Below are positions 22,700-34,299 of a stretch of 64,000 nucleotides of DNA, piece by piece (positions within the stretch are counted from its first letter, which is position 1; every line of letters begins with the position of its first letter). A program made the translations under genes and the position numbers. Under the pieces are notes generated by a model that worked only from the letters and a program-made list of their open reading frames with translations, made no database searches and was not told the origin of the DNA. The stretch comes from Himantopus leucocephalus. Its lineage: Eukaryota; Chordata; Aves; Charadriiformes; Recurvirostridae. The stretch lies in contig RSEF01000001.1 of NCBI GenBank assembly GCA_003993805.1, positions 210,890,863 through 210,954,862 on the forward strand. Reading direction: 5' to 3'.

Positions 22700-23300
22700 A
22701 TTCTATTCCTACTCTGACATTTTTTGCTAATTAACTGACAATTAGCAGCTGAGGGCTTTACTGTGTATTATTTTGCCTGCTTTTCCCCTCTGTTAAATAA
22801 ATGATCCGAAGTTAAACCTTATGGATCACACCTCTTTGTTTGCCATTGTTGATGGATCATTTTCTGCTCAGAATGGAAATGATTAAATCATATAAGAAAG
22901 GATCATGCTTGCTGCTTATTCTCTGGCATCATATATGGAAAAATATTGCAGTTGGTTGAATTGTCTCGTTGAAATTAGCCTTTAAAGGAAAACAAAACAG
23001 AAGGGAATTGTGCAAGTGGGTTCATTAGGGCTTTATCAGAACAAGGAGCGAGTGGTGAAGAGGGAGAAAAGATGATGGAGTTCATGTTCCTGCAGATTAA
23101 TTTATCAGTCTTTATGGGTACATGAAAAGAAAATTATGGCTACCTATAAAGGTCTAATTAGGGCATCTAGTGTAAATTCTCTGCAGCTAATCTGGTACAG
23201 TTCATAAAAAGCTAACAATAAAAACATAATGATGTGTTGCATTAAATGGGCAATCTTCAGCAAATGGGGCTAAATTAAAAAAGGTCTATTGGAAAAGTAG
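22700..23300. promoter_or_regulatory. Putative conserved non-coding element, homeobox-motif rich
   Basis: Across 600 bp there are repeated TAATTAAC, CAATTAGCAGC, GATTAAATCAT, CAGATTAATTTATC, GTCTAATTAGGGC and CAGCTAATCTGG words. There are also three GGATCA(T/C) sites (22824, 22855 and 22902) and TCF/SOX-like CTTTGTTTGCC and CCATTGTTG. No repeats or long open frames occur. Clustering of such sites in low-repeat DNA is typical of deeply conserved enhancers near developmental regulators. Confidence 0.35.
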
Positions 23301-23489
23301 ACTCTTTATAGGCCTTAAATTGAGGATAACTCATTAAATACACAGCGTGTTTTGCTGTTTAGCCCAGTAGTGACTAATGTACACTAGATGTGCATTCCTG
23401 AGAATGTTTCTGGTCTTGGGAGCAAGTCAGAACTTCTGGTAAAACCAGTGCAAGTCACACCATGAGCACTTGGGCAATAGTTTCATTTT

Positions 23490-23867
23490 TTAACGCTTCT
23501 TCACAATTCTGAACTTCATTATGCAGCCCAAGTCCTGCTGGTGAGCATTTCTTGGTGTAAGCTGTCCAAACTGGGACAACTTTTGTGACCCAGCCTTTGT
23601 ATTAAGGCCTGGAGAGTGGACATTTGAGAACTTGGCAAAGGCGTGAGTGAAAAATCTGTGTAAAACCTCCGTTCTATCTGAAAGGAGTAATTCATAATTA
23701 CTGTAATTTGAGAGTGCAGAGAGTGCACTCTGAAAACTCATCTCTAGAAAGCCTGCAAATGTAAAGGCAGCGTGAACAGAAAGGCAAATGAATTTATTCA
23801 AAGTGATGTCAAAAAGATAATTTTCCTCACTCATTGCTTTGACCACACCATCATCTTTTTGTCTCAT
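23490..23867 (-). other. Candidate small ORF, unrecognised 125-residue protein
   Basis: A minus-strand ATG (23865-23867) opens a 125-codon frame ending in TAA at 23490. The translation looks protein-like throughout: a charged start (MRQKDDGVVKAMSEENYLF), a middle with LNKFICLSVHAAFTFAGFLEM, and a basic C-terminus (KFRIVKKR). No domain, signal peptide or family is recognised. The length is within chance for this window. The AT-rich texture and position just after the enhancer-like block may mean it is conserved non-coding DNA instead. Confidence in coding is low. Confidence 0.18.
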
Positions 23868-23959
23868 GATTGACTTCCCCTTCTCACTCGCACCAGACGT
23901 AAGCTAATTGCCTCTGCTTCCTGGGCTCTCTGGTCAGTCCCCACTTGCTCTGGCTTTGC

Positions 23960-24012
23960 TGCCACTAATTGAATTTTTTAGTGGCCCCCTTGGCCACTAA
24001 TTGAATTTCTGA
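23960..24012. repeat. Inverted plus direct repeat of GCCACTAA
   Basis: GCCACTAATTGAATTTTTTAGTGGC (described by arms: GCCACTAA at 23961-23968, inverted TTAGTGGC at 23978-23985) forms an 8-bp stem with a 9-nt loop. The first arm and its tail, GCCACTAATTGAATTT, are then repeated directly at 23993-24008, 32 bases on. The three-copy pattern suggests a small template-switch or duplication event. Confidence 0.75.
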
Positions 24013-26406
24013 GGAAGTCTCTTTGCAGTTTGGGGGAGGGATTTTTCAAATGTACCAAACATCAAATACATTTTCTCTCTTTATCTTCAAACCCTCTGTA
24101 AAACTGTCACGGGCAGATGCTTAGACAGAGCTGAACAACCACGAAGAAGCCAAGACGGCTTCCCACTTTACTGGCCACGGTGGTCTGCTGCTTGTCCTGC
24201 CTCTGCCGTCCTTGGCAGCCCGTCCACGTTCAACAGGCTCACGCAGCCTCTAAGGTAGGGAGAGAGGCTCTGTGTTCGGCTTTCTTATGTGATAACATCA
24301 CATAAAAAATGATAAAAAATGCATGAGGAAAGGCAGGAGTTCATGCGGGTAGGGATGCTTTCAGGGTGTGTAAGAGCTGCGAGTCCAGAGGCAGCGCTGA
24401 AATGCTCTGCAGAAAGTGGGGCTCCAGTGAGCATTTCCTAGAAATGCAGTTCAGCTGCCTTTGAGAGAAAGCAGCTCTGTTCCCGTGGACGTGAAAAACT
24501 GCAGAGGCCGAGCAGACTGTATAGGTGGTAGTTACCTCCCCAAACCTTTCACTGCATGCCCAAATACAGTGATCAGCTTGCTACGTGATATAAAAATATA
24601 TGTGGGTACATTTAGGAAAAAAAAAAAAGAAAGCAGCAGGTTCTGTGCACAATTTAACCAGATGTTATCCTTTTCTACGTAAAAGAAACAGACTTTGCAA
24701 TTATGTTTACATCCACGTCTTAGTAGGCCGTTTTAGCAGAGGTCCCTGCTTCCCTGGTGTGACTGCCAACTTAGAGAATTTTTAAGTTGTGGACGATTGG
24801 TCTAATTGGTTGTAAAATAAACTATTTCAAAGACCTGGCACTCCTTACATCTGCCGCTCTTGACCTACTGTGTTTGTGATGTATTTGCTGGTAGAGAAAA
24901 ATGTTGCTGGACGTGTGTGCATTGGAAAGCTGTAAATTGTTTTTCCTTTCTTTTGTTTCTGTTTATCTTGGTTTGCAAATATTAAGCAGACGTAGTTCTC
25001 AATATGGACAAATGTGCTGCAAAATGCCACTCAGCTGAGGAGATCGTAGCTGCTTTTCAATTATTAAAAGCATATGCAGAGGAATAAACTGCACAGCTAA
25101 TTTCAGAATGAAGGTTTGCGGCGGATGCATAAGCCCTGGTGAGTAGAGGTTTAGGTAACAGAAACGCTGATGCAGTTGAATACATAGAGCAAAATCCCCA
25201 GAGATGAGGAGGGTTGTAGGTTGGCACGATCATCAAAATAATAACCTGCATGTCTGAGAGAGTGCCTTTTAAATGCCACGTAGCCCAATTCTTCCAGTTA
25301 CACTGTTGACAAGTGTGGAGTTTCTTGCGTGTTTGGGTTGGCCTGAGGAGAGAATAAGTCCATACAGGTCGTGGATGAGCATGAGCTCTGGGTACTTGGT
25401 GAAGAGAGGCTTTTCTCTCCCTCTGTGCATACTCCTGTAGGGGCTGGGCCTCTTCCCCCCCCCTTTCCTTTCCTTTTCTTTTTTTTTTTTTTAAGGGCAG
25501 AGGAAATGCAAGCAATTCTGTGAACAAGGCATGTCTGCCAAAACAAAGCTCTGGAAGAGGGGCAGAGATAAGGGAGGACAAGGAAAGATGGGGCTGCATT
25601 ATCACCCTCCACCCCTACCATTTCTTTTTAACAGCCTCCCTGGGAGAAGAGAAAGGGATAAACCTTGGTAATTAATGTGTGACTCAAACCAAGCATTTCC
25701 AAGAGCCCTTACCAGACGTAACTTAGGACAAAATTTTAGCCATCAGTTGGAATGACGTTCAGAGTAAAGTTACTTCAGGGAGTAAAGTTGTACCCCTGCT
25801 CCCTCTGTTCCCTGTGACAATCCTGGCCTTCAGCGCAGGAGAGTCTCACAGCTTCCACGGGGTAATGAGAGTCCAGACAACGCTTACCCCATCTCACTCC
25901 CAAACCCTGAACAGTAGGAGAGGATGCTCAGGCTGTTCCTCCCACAGCTGGACCAGACACTTGGATGGGGAACCTGCCCTGTCTGTGTCCATAAGGGCAC
26001 TCCGCAGCTTGCTCATCAGCAGGCGTTGAGTGTCTGCCCAGGGAGTTTGGGTTGTTTTGTTGTTTTGGGAATCAGAATGTGCAAGTGACTTTGAGCTGTG
26101 CGTCCCAAAGGACATGTTTGGGTTGGCTTAATGGTGCAGCAGTATCTATAAATTTCCTTTCTTTTGTCAGTTTGTGTCACAACCTTCATGTTGTTTGAGT
26201 GTGCGGGAGGGACCATTGGTGTCTACCAGAGCCATTCTTAAGCAATTTTTGTCCTCTTGTCCTATCAATTATTTACAAAAGTAAAGCAGTTTAAGTATGG
26301 CCAAATATCCAAAACCTCTGGCACCATCCAATGGGTAAAGTAAATATTTCTAGACCTTATGAAATCAAGGGAGTCCCAGATCCTTTGTAGTAGGCTGATA
26401 CTCCCT
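24013..26406. other. Non-coding stretch with simple tracts and a small hairpin
   Basis: Contains a perfect 8-bp hairpin TTATGTGA-TAACA-TCACATAA at 24285-24305, an A run at 24617-24628, and a C-then-T pyrimidine tract at 25451-25492. The 182-codon minus frame at 25057-25605 crosses that tract, where it encodes a lysine run, and is not convincing. No gene was recognised. Confidence 0.5.
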
Positions 26407-26703
26407 TTATGTGCTTCCTGCAATATGCTTGGGCATAAATGTGTCATCTTCAGGAAAGATTTCCAATACAGATTTCAAGGCTTCCTGCAGGGGCAAAATC
26501 CTTACTTTTGCTTGTATGACTTTGTGTGCTGCTCTTACACAGTGGAGGGGGAAGATGCAGAGGACTCTGTGGAGCTGCCCTTGCAGGATAGCTTCGATTC
26601 TTCGATACGGGACCTTCAGCTTGCTCAGGACTGAGCACATCTGCTCCAGATAGACCTGGGCTAGACTCTCCTTCTGCTTGGGCTTCAGCCTTTCCACAAA
26701 GGC
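26407..26703 (-). other. Candidate coding fragment or processed pseudogene, unrecognised
   Basis: The minus-strand frame is open for about 99 codons, from a TAA at 26704-26706 to a TAA at the 3' end. Its first two thirds use many C- or G-ending codons, unlike the neighbouring AT-rich DNA. The translation is convincingly protein-like: ERLKPKQKESLAQVYLEQMC, then SVLSKLKVPYRRIEAILQGQ, LHRVLCIFPLHCVRAAHKVI, and an acidic FPEDDTFMPKH end. A donor-like AAAA|GTAAGG lies inside, at about 26504-26509 on the minus strand, so an exon of about 195 bp is also possible. A small GCCTTTGTAA/GCCTTTGTGG duplication sits at the 5' end. I do not recognise the family. Confidence 0.25.
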
Positions 26704-26706
26704 TTA

Positions 26707-27367
26707 CAAAGGCTTCGTTGGTTACAGGGCTACAGCACCCTCAGGGGAGCTACGCAACCATCATCTCATGGCCTAGAAAAAAGATAATTTTGATGCATTT
26801 TTCTAGAAATGTTGTGGGCCCAGCCAGCCATTTAGGACCAAATGCTGCTCAGAAGGTTATATAGATGTAACTGCAAGTATGCAAGTCAGTATTTCTCTCA
26901 GCAAGTATAAATCTTTTCCCTCTTTATCCATCTTTGGATGTGACTTGTACCAGAGAGCTGTGGGCACTTGGAGATCAATTTTGACATGAAAATAATCAGA
27001 ATCAATGAGAAGCAGATAATGAAATGGCCATCTTCAGGATGTCTGCAACAGTCATTCTCTTAGTTATGATTCAAACCACCTGCTAGGTAGGGTTGGCTTA
27101 CTCCAGTTCCTTGTACAGTCTGCAGAGAGAAAGAGTAGGATAGCAGGAGACCAGTTGTGGTTTGTGCCTTATTTAAATGTCCCAATTAGTTCTGGGCAGC
27201 TTTAAGCTTTCTCCACTCAAATCGTCAGACCATCCAAACACCATCTGACCAAATCCTTACTGCTCTGCAGGTGGCTTTCTTAGCTCAGACGTGATGCCAG
27301 AAGGTACCATGTGAACAGCTTATGTATTGATTGTGCCAAGAGCCTGGCAACGTGAATAGCAAAAACC
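26707..27367. other. Non-coding stretch, nothing seen
   Basis: Ordinary mixed composition. No repeat or gene signal was recognised. Confidence 0.5.
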
Positions 27368-28117
27368 ATGAGCCCTTTTTTTGACCTTAGGTACCAAAGT
27401 GGTGGGGTGCTACATTGGACACCTAGAGTAGGTGGTCTCACTACAGCCCAAAATATTTACAAAAAAAAGAGTAGCCTTTGTAATGGGAACACCAGAAGCT
27501 GCTTGCCTTTCCCAGACAAACCACTGGAAGCTGTTGGTTGTGCTATTCCACTTCCAGAACTGAACAGGATTTGGGCAGCGCAGTCCCCACCAGACACTGA
27601 TGTTCCCAAAGCCATCCTGCCTTCGCACAGTGCTGCCTCACAGCCTCATTTGTATGGGATGCTCCCTTGCTCTCACTTATTGTTCTGCATCATCTTCACC
27701 AAAGACCGACCTTTCACAGACCGGAGTTATTCCAGTAAGCCGAGTTTTATTGGCTCACTTGCAGATTTTGTGGACAGTTATTCACAGGGAAAATATTTAT
27801 CTTGTTTTTCCCAATCTCATTTCTACACCTGCCAAATTGCCTCACCCTTTCCAACTCCTTCTAATGCCCATGAAGATCCCATTGTATCATTTCGGTCCAT
27901 TTCGTCAGCTGAAGAATGTATTGGATTGGGCAGGTCTGGCTTTACTGCCAACTATGACAGCTTATTCGAATGTCTGCTAGTATCCCTGGGACAATATAAT
28001 GTTCTAATCTTAACCAGAATGGCATCAGACTTCTGGCATGACTCCATCACAGTCAGTGTCGTTATTAGCAAGAGGATTTACTCCATAATGACCATCTTAA
28101 TTTGGTTTGTGAAGTGA
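27368..28117 (+). other. Longest ORF in the window (249 codons), unrecognised
   Basis: An ATG in fair context (AAAACCATGA) opens 249 codons, ending TGA at 28115-28117. An AATAAA hexamer follows about 190 bases later (28305-28310). The translation has no recognisable domain, signal peptide or clear transmembrane segment. It is rich in S, P and aromatic residues (for example PFTDRSYSSKPSFIGSLADF) and ends hydrophobic (YSIMTILIWFVK). By a rough estimate, about 0.05 to 0.3 open frames this long are expected by chance in 64 kb, so it deserves a check, but codon use shows no clear bias. It may be an unspliced lncRNA ORF or chance. Confidence 0.18.
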
Positions 28118-30219
28118 ATTAATACATTTATCATGGCAAGTTCTAATAATACTATTTTTTTGGTAAACCAGCAGCCCTGAAAGAAAGTGATAAAGTAGAA
28201 ATCTCAAGCTGGTTCAAAAATATTTGACCCCGTCATGGCTGTAGGGAAAAAAATGTTGCAAACATTTAGTCAATGTGTATTATAGCTTCAGAAACCTGGT
28301 AGTGAATAAATGTTGGATTCTTTTCATTATTTTATTTCTTAAATCTCCTGGATTTTTTTTTTTAAGCCAGTCTCATGATTTTGTGGTCTAGCTCTTGCAT
28401 TTGAAACCCGGGGGGTTTACAGTAATATATGTAACAAATTTTATGGCTTATTTTAAAACAAGTTTTATAAACTATGGATCTTAAGGCAGCTGCCAGATAT
28501 TAGGAATATATGGTTACTTCTTGATAAAAAACTTGCCGTCACTGAAGAAGATTTATGGTTGCAACAAGATATGAACTGATAGGGGTTTAAGTCCAGCCCA
28601 TGCAATAACAGAATTTATGTGTAGTTTCCTCCTCTTTAATCAGTGATTAGAGTAGGAATGTGATGGATTTGAACCAGTTAGTGCAAGTTGTGCTTGTGGG
28701 AGTTACTTATTGGACATGACTGGGACCAGTTATGACCTTCACCTAAAGATTTCAGCTGATTCTCCTGGGAATTGAACGAGGCTCTGCAGTCTAATCTGTC
28801 CCCTCAGTTGGGGTGCTTCTGTTTCCCACACGCCTAGGGGTGCTGAGCCTCTTTGGCCCGTTGACTTTGACCTGAGCTACCCAGCACCTCTGGGAAGTCA
28901 GGCCACATGGGGATTTGGTACATGAAAGCATCCCAAACTAGGGCATACTTTGACTGGCCTAAGGGCACAAAGCAGTTTGGGTCATTGCCCGTGGTGCTCC
29001 GGTGTCGCTGCTGTTCCCAGAACAGCTGGTAGGCTGGGAGGGAAAGGAGCTCGGCCAAGGAGAGTGGAAAAGACAAGAGAGCTCCAGCCGGAAGGGTCCA
29101 GTTTCCAAGCCCTTGTCTTGGGACAGTGGCACAAAAAGGCTGGGGCTGCTGCGCAGGGAGGCTGGTCTGAAGGAAAGACTAAACGGCGTAAATTAAACAT
29201 GATCCAGCATTATAACACATGGGGTGAATTCACAGGAGGAGCTCACGAAGTAAAAACTGCGAATGGATGGAAGTGAAGCCTTGGCTTGTTTATGGAAAAG
29301 AGAATCGATGAGTATGTTGAAAACACAAGAAGGTGAGATTACAATCAACCAAAAAAGCGGGAGGTGTGCTGGCCCACCAGCTTGTCCCCAGTTCCAGCTG
29401 TGTGTCATGGTTTGAGCAAAGCAAGGCAGCCAGGGGGAGAGGAAAACAAAGCTGAAAGAAGGACATCTGTGGAGGGATGTGCATGAGGGAAAGGAGGTAG
29501 TGACTTCTTTTCTCAGCTGACTCGCGAACTGTGTTGGAGGAAAGGCGGGGATAGACATCTATATTCTTGGTTACAGTTTGGTGTACACCTGTACATCAAC
29601 TGTACAATTTAGAGACTCCCCAGACAGCGTTCTGAAAGCCAGACCATCCTTTTACTGCCTTTAGCTTTTCCCATTCTATCACACATTGCCTCCTACTCCT
29701 CTGTATCATGCTACCAGCTCTGCAAGAGAAGGACTCGGACTGCACTATTCCCAGCTGGGCAAATCTGCTTGCTGGCTGCTCCTCTTGTCCCCAGCCAGCA
29801 GGAAGGCGGGAGTGGAAGGAAAGAAGAATTTTGATGGCATGGAGGAGAACAAGTGGCAGTGAGAGAAAGAAGAAAAACTGCATGTGGAAGATGAGAAAGG
29901 ACCAAGAAAGCACAGCCACATGAAGGGAATATTTTGTCTTCAGCGATGTTTGCCACAGTACGCATTTGCTCAAAATATAATGGAGGGAAAATCTCTGAGC
30001 AGCATTATAAGCACATCTCCCAGCCCTGGTTATACACACACACATAAATGGCTCAGGTTTCACTCCTGCGGATAATTATTGTATCACCGCAACCTTGAAC
30101 TATATTTATAGTCTTGTAAGCCGCGGAATTGCAGACCTGCTTCTTGTTTTTTGCTGGTGGCAGGCAGCAGGGCCTGGAGGGCTGGTCACAGCTGAGGGCA
30201 TTGGTGGAGGAGCTTGGAG
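28118..30219. other. Non-coding stretch, no gene seen
   Basis: A T run with CAGTCTCATGATTTTGTGG follows at 28352-28385 and may be a scrap of the same kind of repeat seen at 19348-19660. The other open frames (up to 155 codons at 29596-30063, minus) are chance-like. Confidence 0.5.
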
Positions 30220-30345
30220 TCGGCCACTTGCCCCCTGTGTGGCCACGGGCGACTCCGTGCTGCTCTGTGCCTCAGTTTCCCCACTGATAATAACAGGAAG
30301 ATTTGTTATCCCCGAGGCAATTGTAAGCACTTTATTAGAGCTTCT
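30220..30345 (+). mobile_element. MIR SINE relic
   Basis: The text CTGCTCTGTGCCTCAGTTTC followed by CCCACTGATAATAACAGG matches the MIR core and 3' region ('CTCTGTGCCTCAGTTTCCTCATCTGTAAAATGGGGATAATA'). It is preceded by TGTGTGGCCACGGGCGACTC, which corresponds to 'TGTGTGACCTTGGGCAAGTC'. The continuation GTAAGCACTTTATTAGAGCT fits the tail. Old and diverged. Confidence 0.7.
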
Positions 30346-33300
30346 TGTACCTTTGGTGTTGAACAGCTGCTCTTGGTGGTTAAAATAGCTGATTATACGT
30401 GGTAGAAACAGCTTCTGGTGAGATCCTTTCTTCAGTCTCTGGCAACTGTGAGGTGGAGCAGCAGAGGACTTTGGTGTAGGTGCTCTATGTGCCTGTGTCT
30501 TCATGGAGCCACCAGGGCCCCATGTTCATTGGGATTTCTGGAGGGAAGACACGTAGGCTTAAGAGGCTACAGAATGATCGATAAGGCTCTATATCTCCAT
30601 ATTTCAGGAAAACTAATTTTCTTTCAGAGACAGGCGCTAGAGAAGTGAATTACCTTAACCTTTTCTTTTCCAACCATGGGTTATAGTAAGGACAAGGCAA
30701 GAAGGTGCCAAAGAGAGGAGCAAAGCTCTCCACGTCCTTGCCGGAGCTGTGGGTACCCACGAACAGGAGCGCAGGTCTGAGGAGGTGGTGGCAGGCACCA
30801 GAGCTCACCCTGGCGTGGGAAGCTGTGCCGACGAGGCCAGCTGCAGAGTTCACTGCTTCTTATTTGTCTGATACAGAGTCTTCTCACATTTCATGTGATA
30901 TGACCCTGTTGCCATCATGCCTGGCCCTCTGGACAGAGTGTTGTTTTGCCAAGGTTCATTTGAAGTCTAAGGCCTGAAAGGTCACAACATCGCATGTCTG
31001 TAACTTCCAACTCCCAGACTGTCCTTTCTATCGCCAGCTCCTCACTCTCTCTTCTAGGTCTCCTCCCTCCAAATGTGAAACCTACAGAAACCCACTCTTC
31101 CTGTAATAATTTTTATCAGGCTTGTGATGTGCAGTAGTGTCCTCTTTGTAAATTCTGTCTCTGATGGCAACAGAAAAGTGTTCATACAATTAGATGATTA
31201 CACATGGTTATATTCTTCTTTTTCTTCATCTTTTTTTTTTAAATGAATAGCTAGCTCTTATTAAATTTTCATTCCCCTCAAAGCTTCTGTCACATCCCTA
31301 ACCTTAGGGGCTGCTCAGAAGTAGAGAGGGCTTTCCTTTTTCAGCACATTCCTATCCTCCACTGTGTAAGTCCACAAGCCAAAAGATGATGTGATCCTGG
31401 CAGCCCAGTTTTTGTGTTGAAAGTGCACATTGTGCTAAGGCTCTTTCCCCCTGGAGTCCTCTTTGTGCACTCCACAAAATGATGAAATCAGGGATCGTAA
31501 CTCAGCAGCTAATTAGAATGATGATAACACCTTATCCTTGGCGGCTTGCCAGCTTGCCTGACTGCAGCAGCAGTCTCACCTTGGAGGATGGTCTCACTTC
31601 AGTCTCCAGGTCCCCGAGTCCTGTGATTACTCCAAAGGTGTAGGTCTTCTGCCATGGCCCATTCTGCCCCGCAGCTGGAGACCCGTGGCCTCCCTCCCTC
31701 TCTGAGATCCCTGCATCAGGCACAGCTCAAGAAGAGAAGTTGTGAAGTTGTATTATTGTGACAGGGAGTACTTTAGGAGACACTCTGCACAGCCCTTCCC
31801 CAGTCACTGGAGCTGCAGTGGCTCCTCCTAGGTCACATCCTGTATCTGACATCTAGATCTGCACCAAGAGAAAGAAGAAATCAGAGTTGTCCCTTTCAGG
31901 AGCAGAGAAGAGCTTGGAAAGATGAACACAGTCACTTCAAACCCAAGAGTCCAATTCCCTCCTCCATTACTACTTGTTTAAAAAAATTATAAATAATTAG
32001 CACTTTTTGAGCCAATTCCTGATTGAAATTTTTGGGGGTGGGACAGGAGAGAGGAAAGGCTGAGTCACAATTTCTGAGCGCTCAGCTCTTCCATAATGCT
32101 TCATCACCAAGGATCTTAAAGTAGTTTTGGCATATGAATGAGTTAAATTTCACCACTTCCTACTCAGGCCAGGAAAACCTTTGTTGAGTTCATTCACAGA
32201 TGAAATGGAGAAAACCTTTAGGTCAGAGTTTTCCAACCTGGATACTTCGTGTTAGATACCAAAGCTAGAAATAACATAAAAATGTAGTGGGTTTAAAGTG
32301 TATTTATCCATCTTTCTCCTGTCACAGTAACAATGAATTATCTGGATTGATTTTGGATGTAACCGGACTTCTGAATTCAGTAGCCTACTTCTGATCTGGT
32401 AATACCAGACACTTCCTCTGCCTCCACCAGAATTATTTGTGAAAGGCTTTGCTATCTTCGGCTGAAGGGAGGGCTTCTTACCATACAAAGTAGTAGCATC
32501 CTCCCTTCTTCCCTTTCTTCTTCCCTTTCTTTTTCCCTCCCTCTGGTTTTCTGTGTCCAGGACCATGGCAAAAGCATTAGAGATGCTGGAGCCTTCAGCA
32601 CCTCCAGATCCCAAGACATCTCCCGTCAGGCTTTCACTCCTTCTACTTCTCAAAGCTCTTGCATTGAAGAAGCTGACCCCGTCCATGGACAGCATCTGCA
32701 CACAGAGGGTATGAGAGTTGCCGTGAATCTGCAAAACCAAACAGTGACTTGGACACAGTTAGGCCAGTGGGAATCCGTGTGAAGCCAGCCGAAGTTGAGT
32801 TACCCTAGGACCATGCTGGGGACAAGAGCTGTGAGCGGAGACTCCAAGGAGCCTGCAGGGCTCCTTGAGCTGCCTGTGTAGCGAGCCTTGGGTGTGCTAA
32901 CCTGCTGATCTTCACTGAGCCGTTGGGGCTGCTCACCTCGGCTGGAGCTCTCCAGAGAGCTGCCGTTTATCCACCTCCAGCTTCCCTGCCTGGACCTGCC
33001 CCAGCTTGTCCAGGGGCAAGAAGGTACCCCCTCAAAGATCTCTGAAATCTGTGCTCAGTAGCTTCAGAGGAGTCACTCTGGGTATGCAGGACCAGACTCA
33101 AACCTTTGGCTGGATATGAGACCTCGCGAAATGGCTGCGTTCTCTCCTTTCAGAGCATGTCTTGCAGGCAGGGCTGCGCTAACAGGATTTTTATGGCAGT
33201 GGCATATTACAAGGCACTACGAATATCCTCAAGGCTATGGGCTAAAGTCTATTTTGTCTCTGCATCCTGACTATCAGAGCAGAGAGGCTGGTTTAGCTTG

Positions 33301-33473
33301 TAAATGTGACTTCACAGAAACATGGCAAAAGACAGAGATACCTTAAGCCAGTAAATGTTTCCAGATGGGGGCATTTCTGGTGAACTTTTTACTTCTGCCT
33401 CTAAATGAGGCACTGTTAGCTTTTTACAAAGATTGAAAAGATCTGAGCTTTAGGGTTAAGTGTGCTGAGACTT
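30346..33473. other. Non-coding stretch with a short pyrimidine tract
   Basis: A CT-rich run lies at 32500-32544. A minus-strand 162-codon frame (32252-32740) crosses it, where it encodes an Arg/Lys/Gly run, and is therefore suspect. No gene or recognised repeat. The interval ends at the assembly gap. Confidence 0.5.
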
Positions 33474-33573
33474 NNNNNNNNNNNNNNNNNNNNNNNNNNN
33501 NNNNNNNNNNNNNNNNNNNNNNNNNNNNNNNNNNNNNNNNNNNNNNNNNNNNNNNNNNNNNNNNNNNNNNNNN
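33474..33573. other. Assembly gap of 100 N
   Basis: Exactly 100 undetermined bases, the usual placeholder for a gap of unknown size. The right flank starts directly in a CCTTT microsatellite, which probably broke the assembly. Confidence 0.99.
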
Positions 33574-33816
33574 CCTTTCCTTTCCTTTCCTTTCCTTTCC
33601 TTTCCTTTTCTTCTTTCTTTCTTTCACTTTCTTTCTTTCACTTTTTTCTTTCTTTTTCTTCTTTCACTCTTTCACTATTTTCTTTCTTCCTTTTTTCTTT
33701 TTCTTTTCTTTCTTTCACTTAATTTTCTTTCTGTTTCTTTCTTTCTCATTCTCTTTTTTTTCTTTTTTCTCTCTGAGTCCTTCTCATTTTTTTCTCTTCC
33801 CTTCTCTCTCTTTTTT
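33574..33816. repeat. CCTTT microsatellite grading into CTTT-rich pyrimidine tract
   Basis: About six to seven perfect CCTTT units follow the gap, then some 200 bases of CTTT, CACTTT and TTTTC variants, almost without purines. It is a compound, decaying pyrimidine satellite. Open frames through it are meaningless. The true array is probably longer because the gap lies inside it. Confidence 0.97.
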
Positions 33817-34299
33817 GTAAGACAAGGCAGCTAAAAAGAAGGAATTGCTGCTGTTTTAAAAAATACAGCTTAATATATTCCTAGAAGCCTGTAAGCAGAG
33901 AAAGAACAGGCAAAAGAGGGAGAGCAAGCAAGTTTTGACAGTAATAGGAGTGAGCCAGTGGAACATCTTGAAAAGAACTAGCCTTGTCTTAGGAAATTAA
34001 AAAGACATGTGCATAGCTGTTAAAAAGCCTGAGAAAAGTGTCTATGGTTCTCAAGCAAGGCAGTCCTGCAGGAGGAAGTTTACAAGAGCTAGGAGTAGTA
34101 GTATCCGTGACTTTAATCTGGTCTTGGAAATTATTAGTTCTAAGTATGCTGGAAGGAATTAAGACCAAACAAGGGTTTTCAGTTTAGAATCTGAGTCTTT
34201 GATGCTTTATGAAAGTAATTTGATTGCATCAAATAGGTCCCAGGGATAGGAACCTTAGTCCATAAATATCACCGATCCACATCATTAAAAACCCCTCAA
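33817..34299. other. Non-coding stretch, nothing seen
   Basis: AT-rich ordinary DNA without recognised repeats. Confidence 0.5.

Noticed and set aside
25057..25605. 182-codon minus-strand ORF
   Set aside because: Passes through a pyrimidine tract that encodes a lysine run. No domain or start context.
29396..29460. TGTCATGGTTTGAGC as the start of an avian LTR
   Set aside because: Only the first dozen bases resemble the 'TGTCATGGTTTAACCCC' LTR start. The rest diverges and no second LTR is seen.
32252..32740. 162-codon minus-strand ORF
   Set aside because: Its basic Arg/Lys/Gly segment is just the translation of a CT-rich tract.
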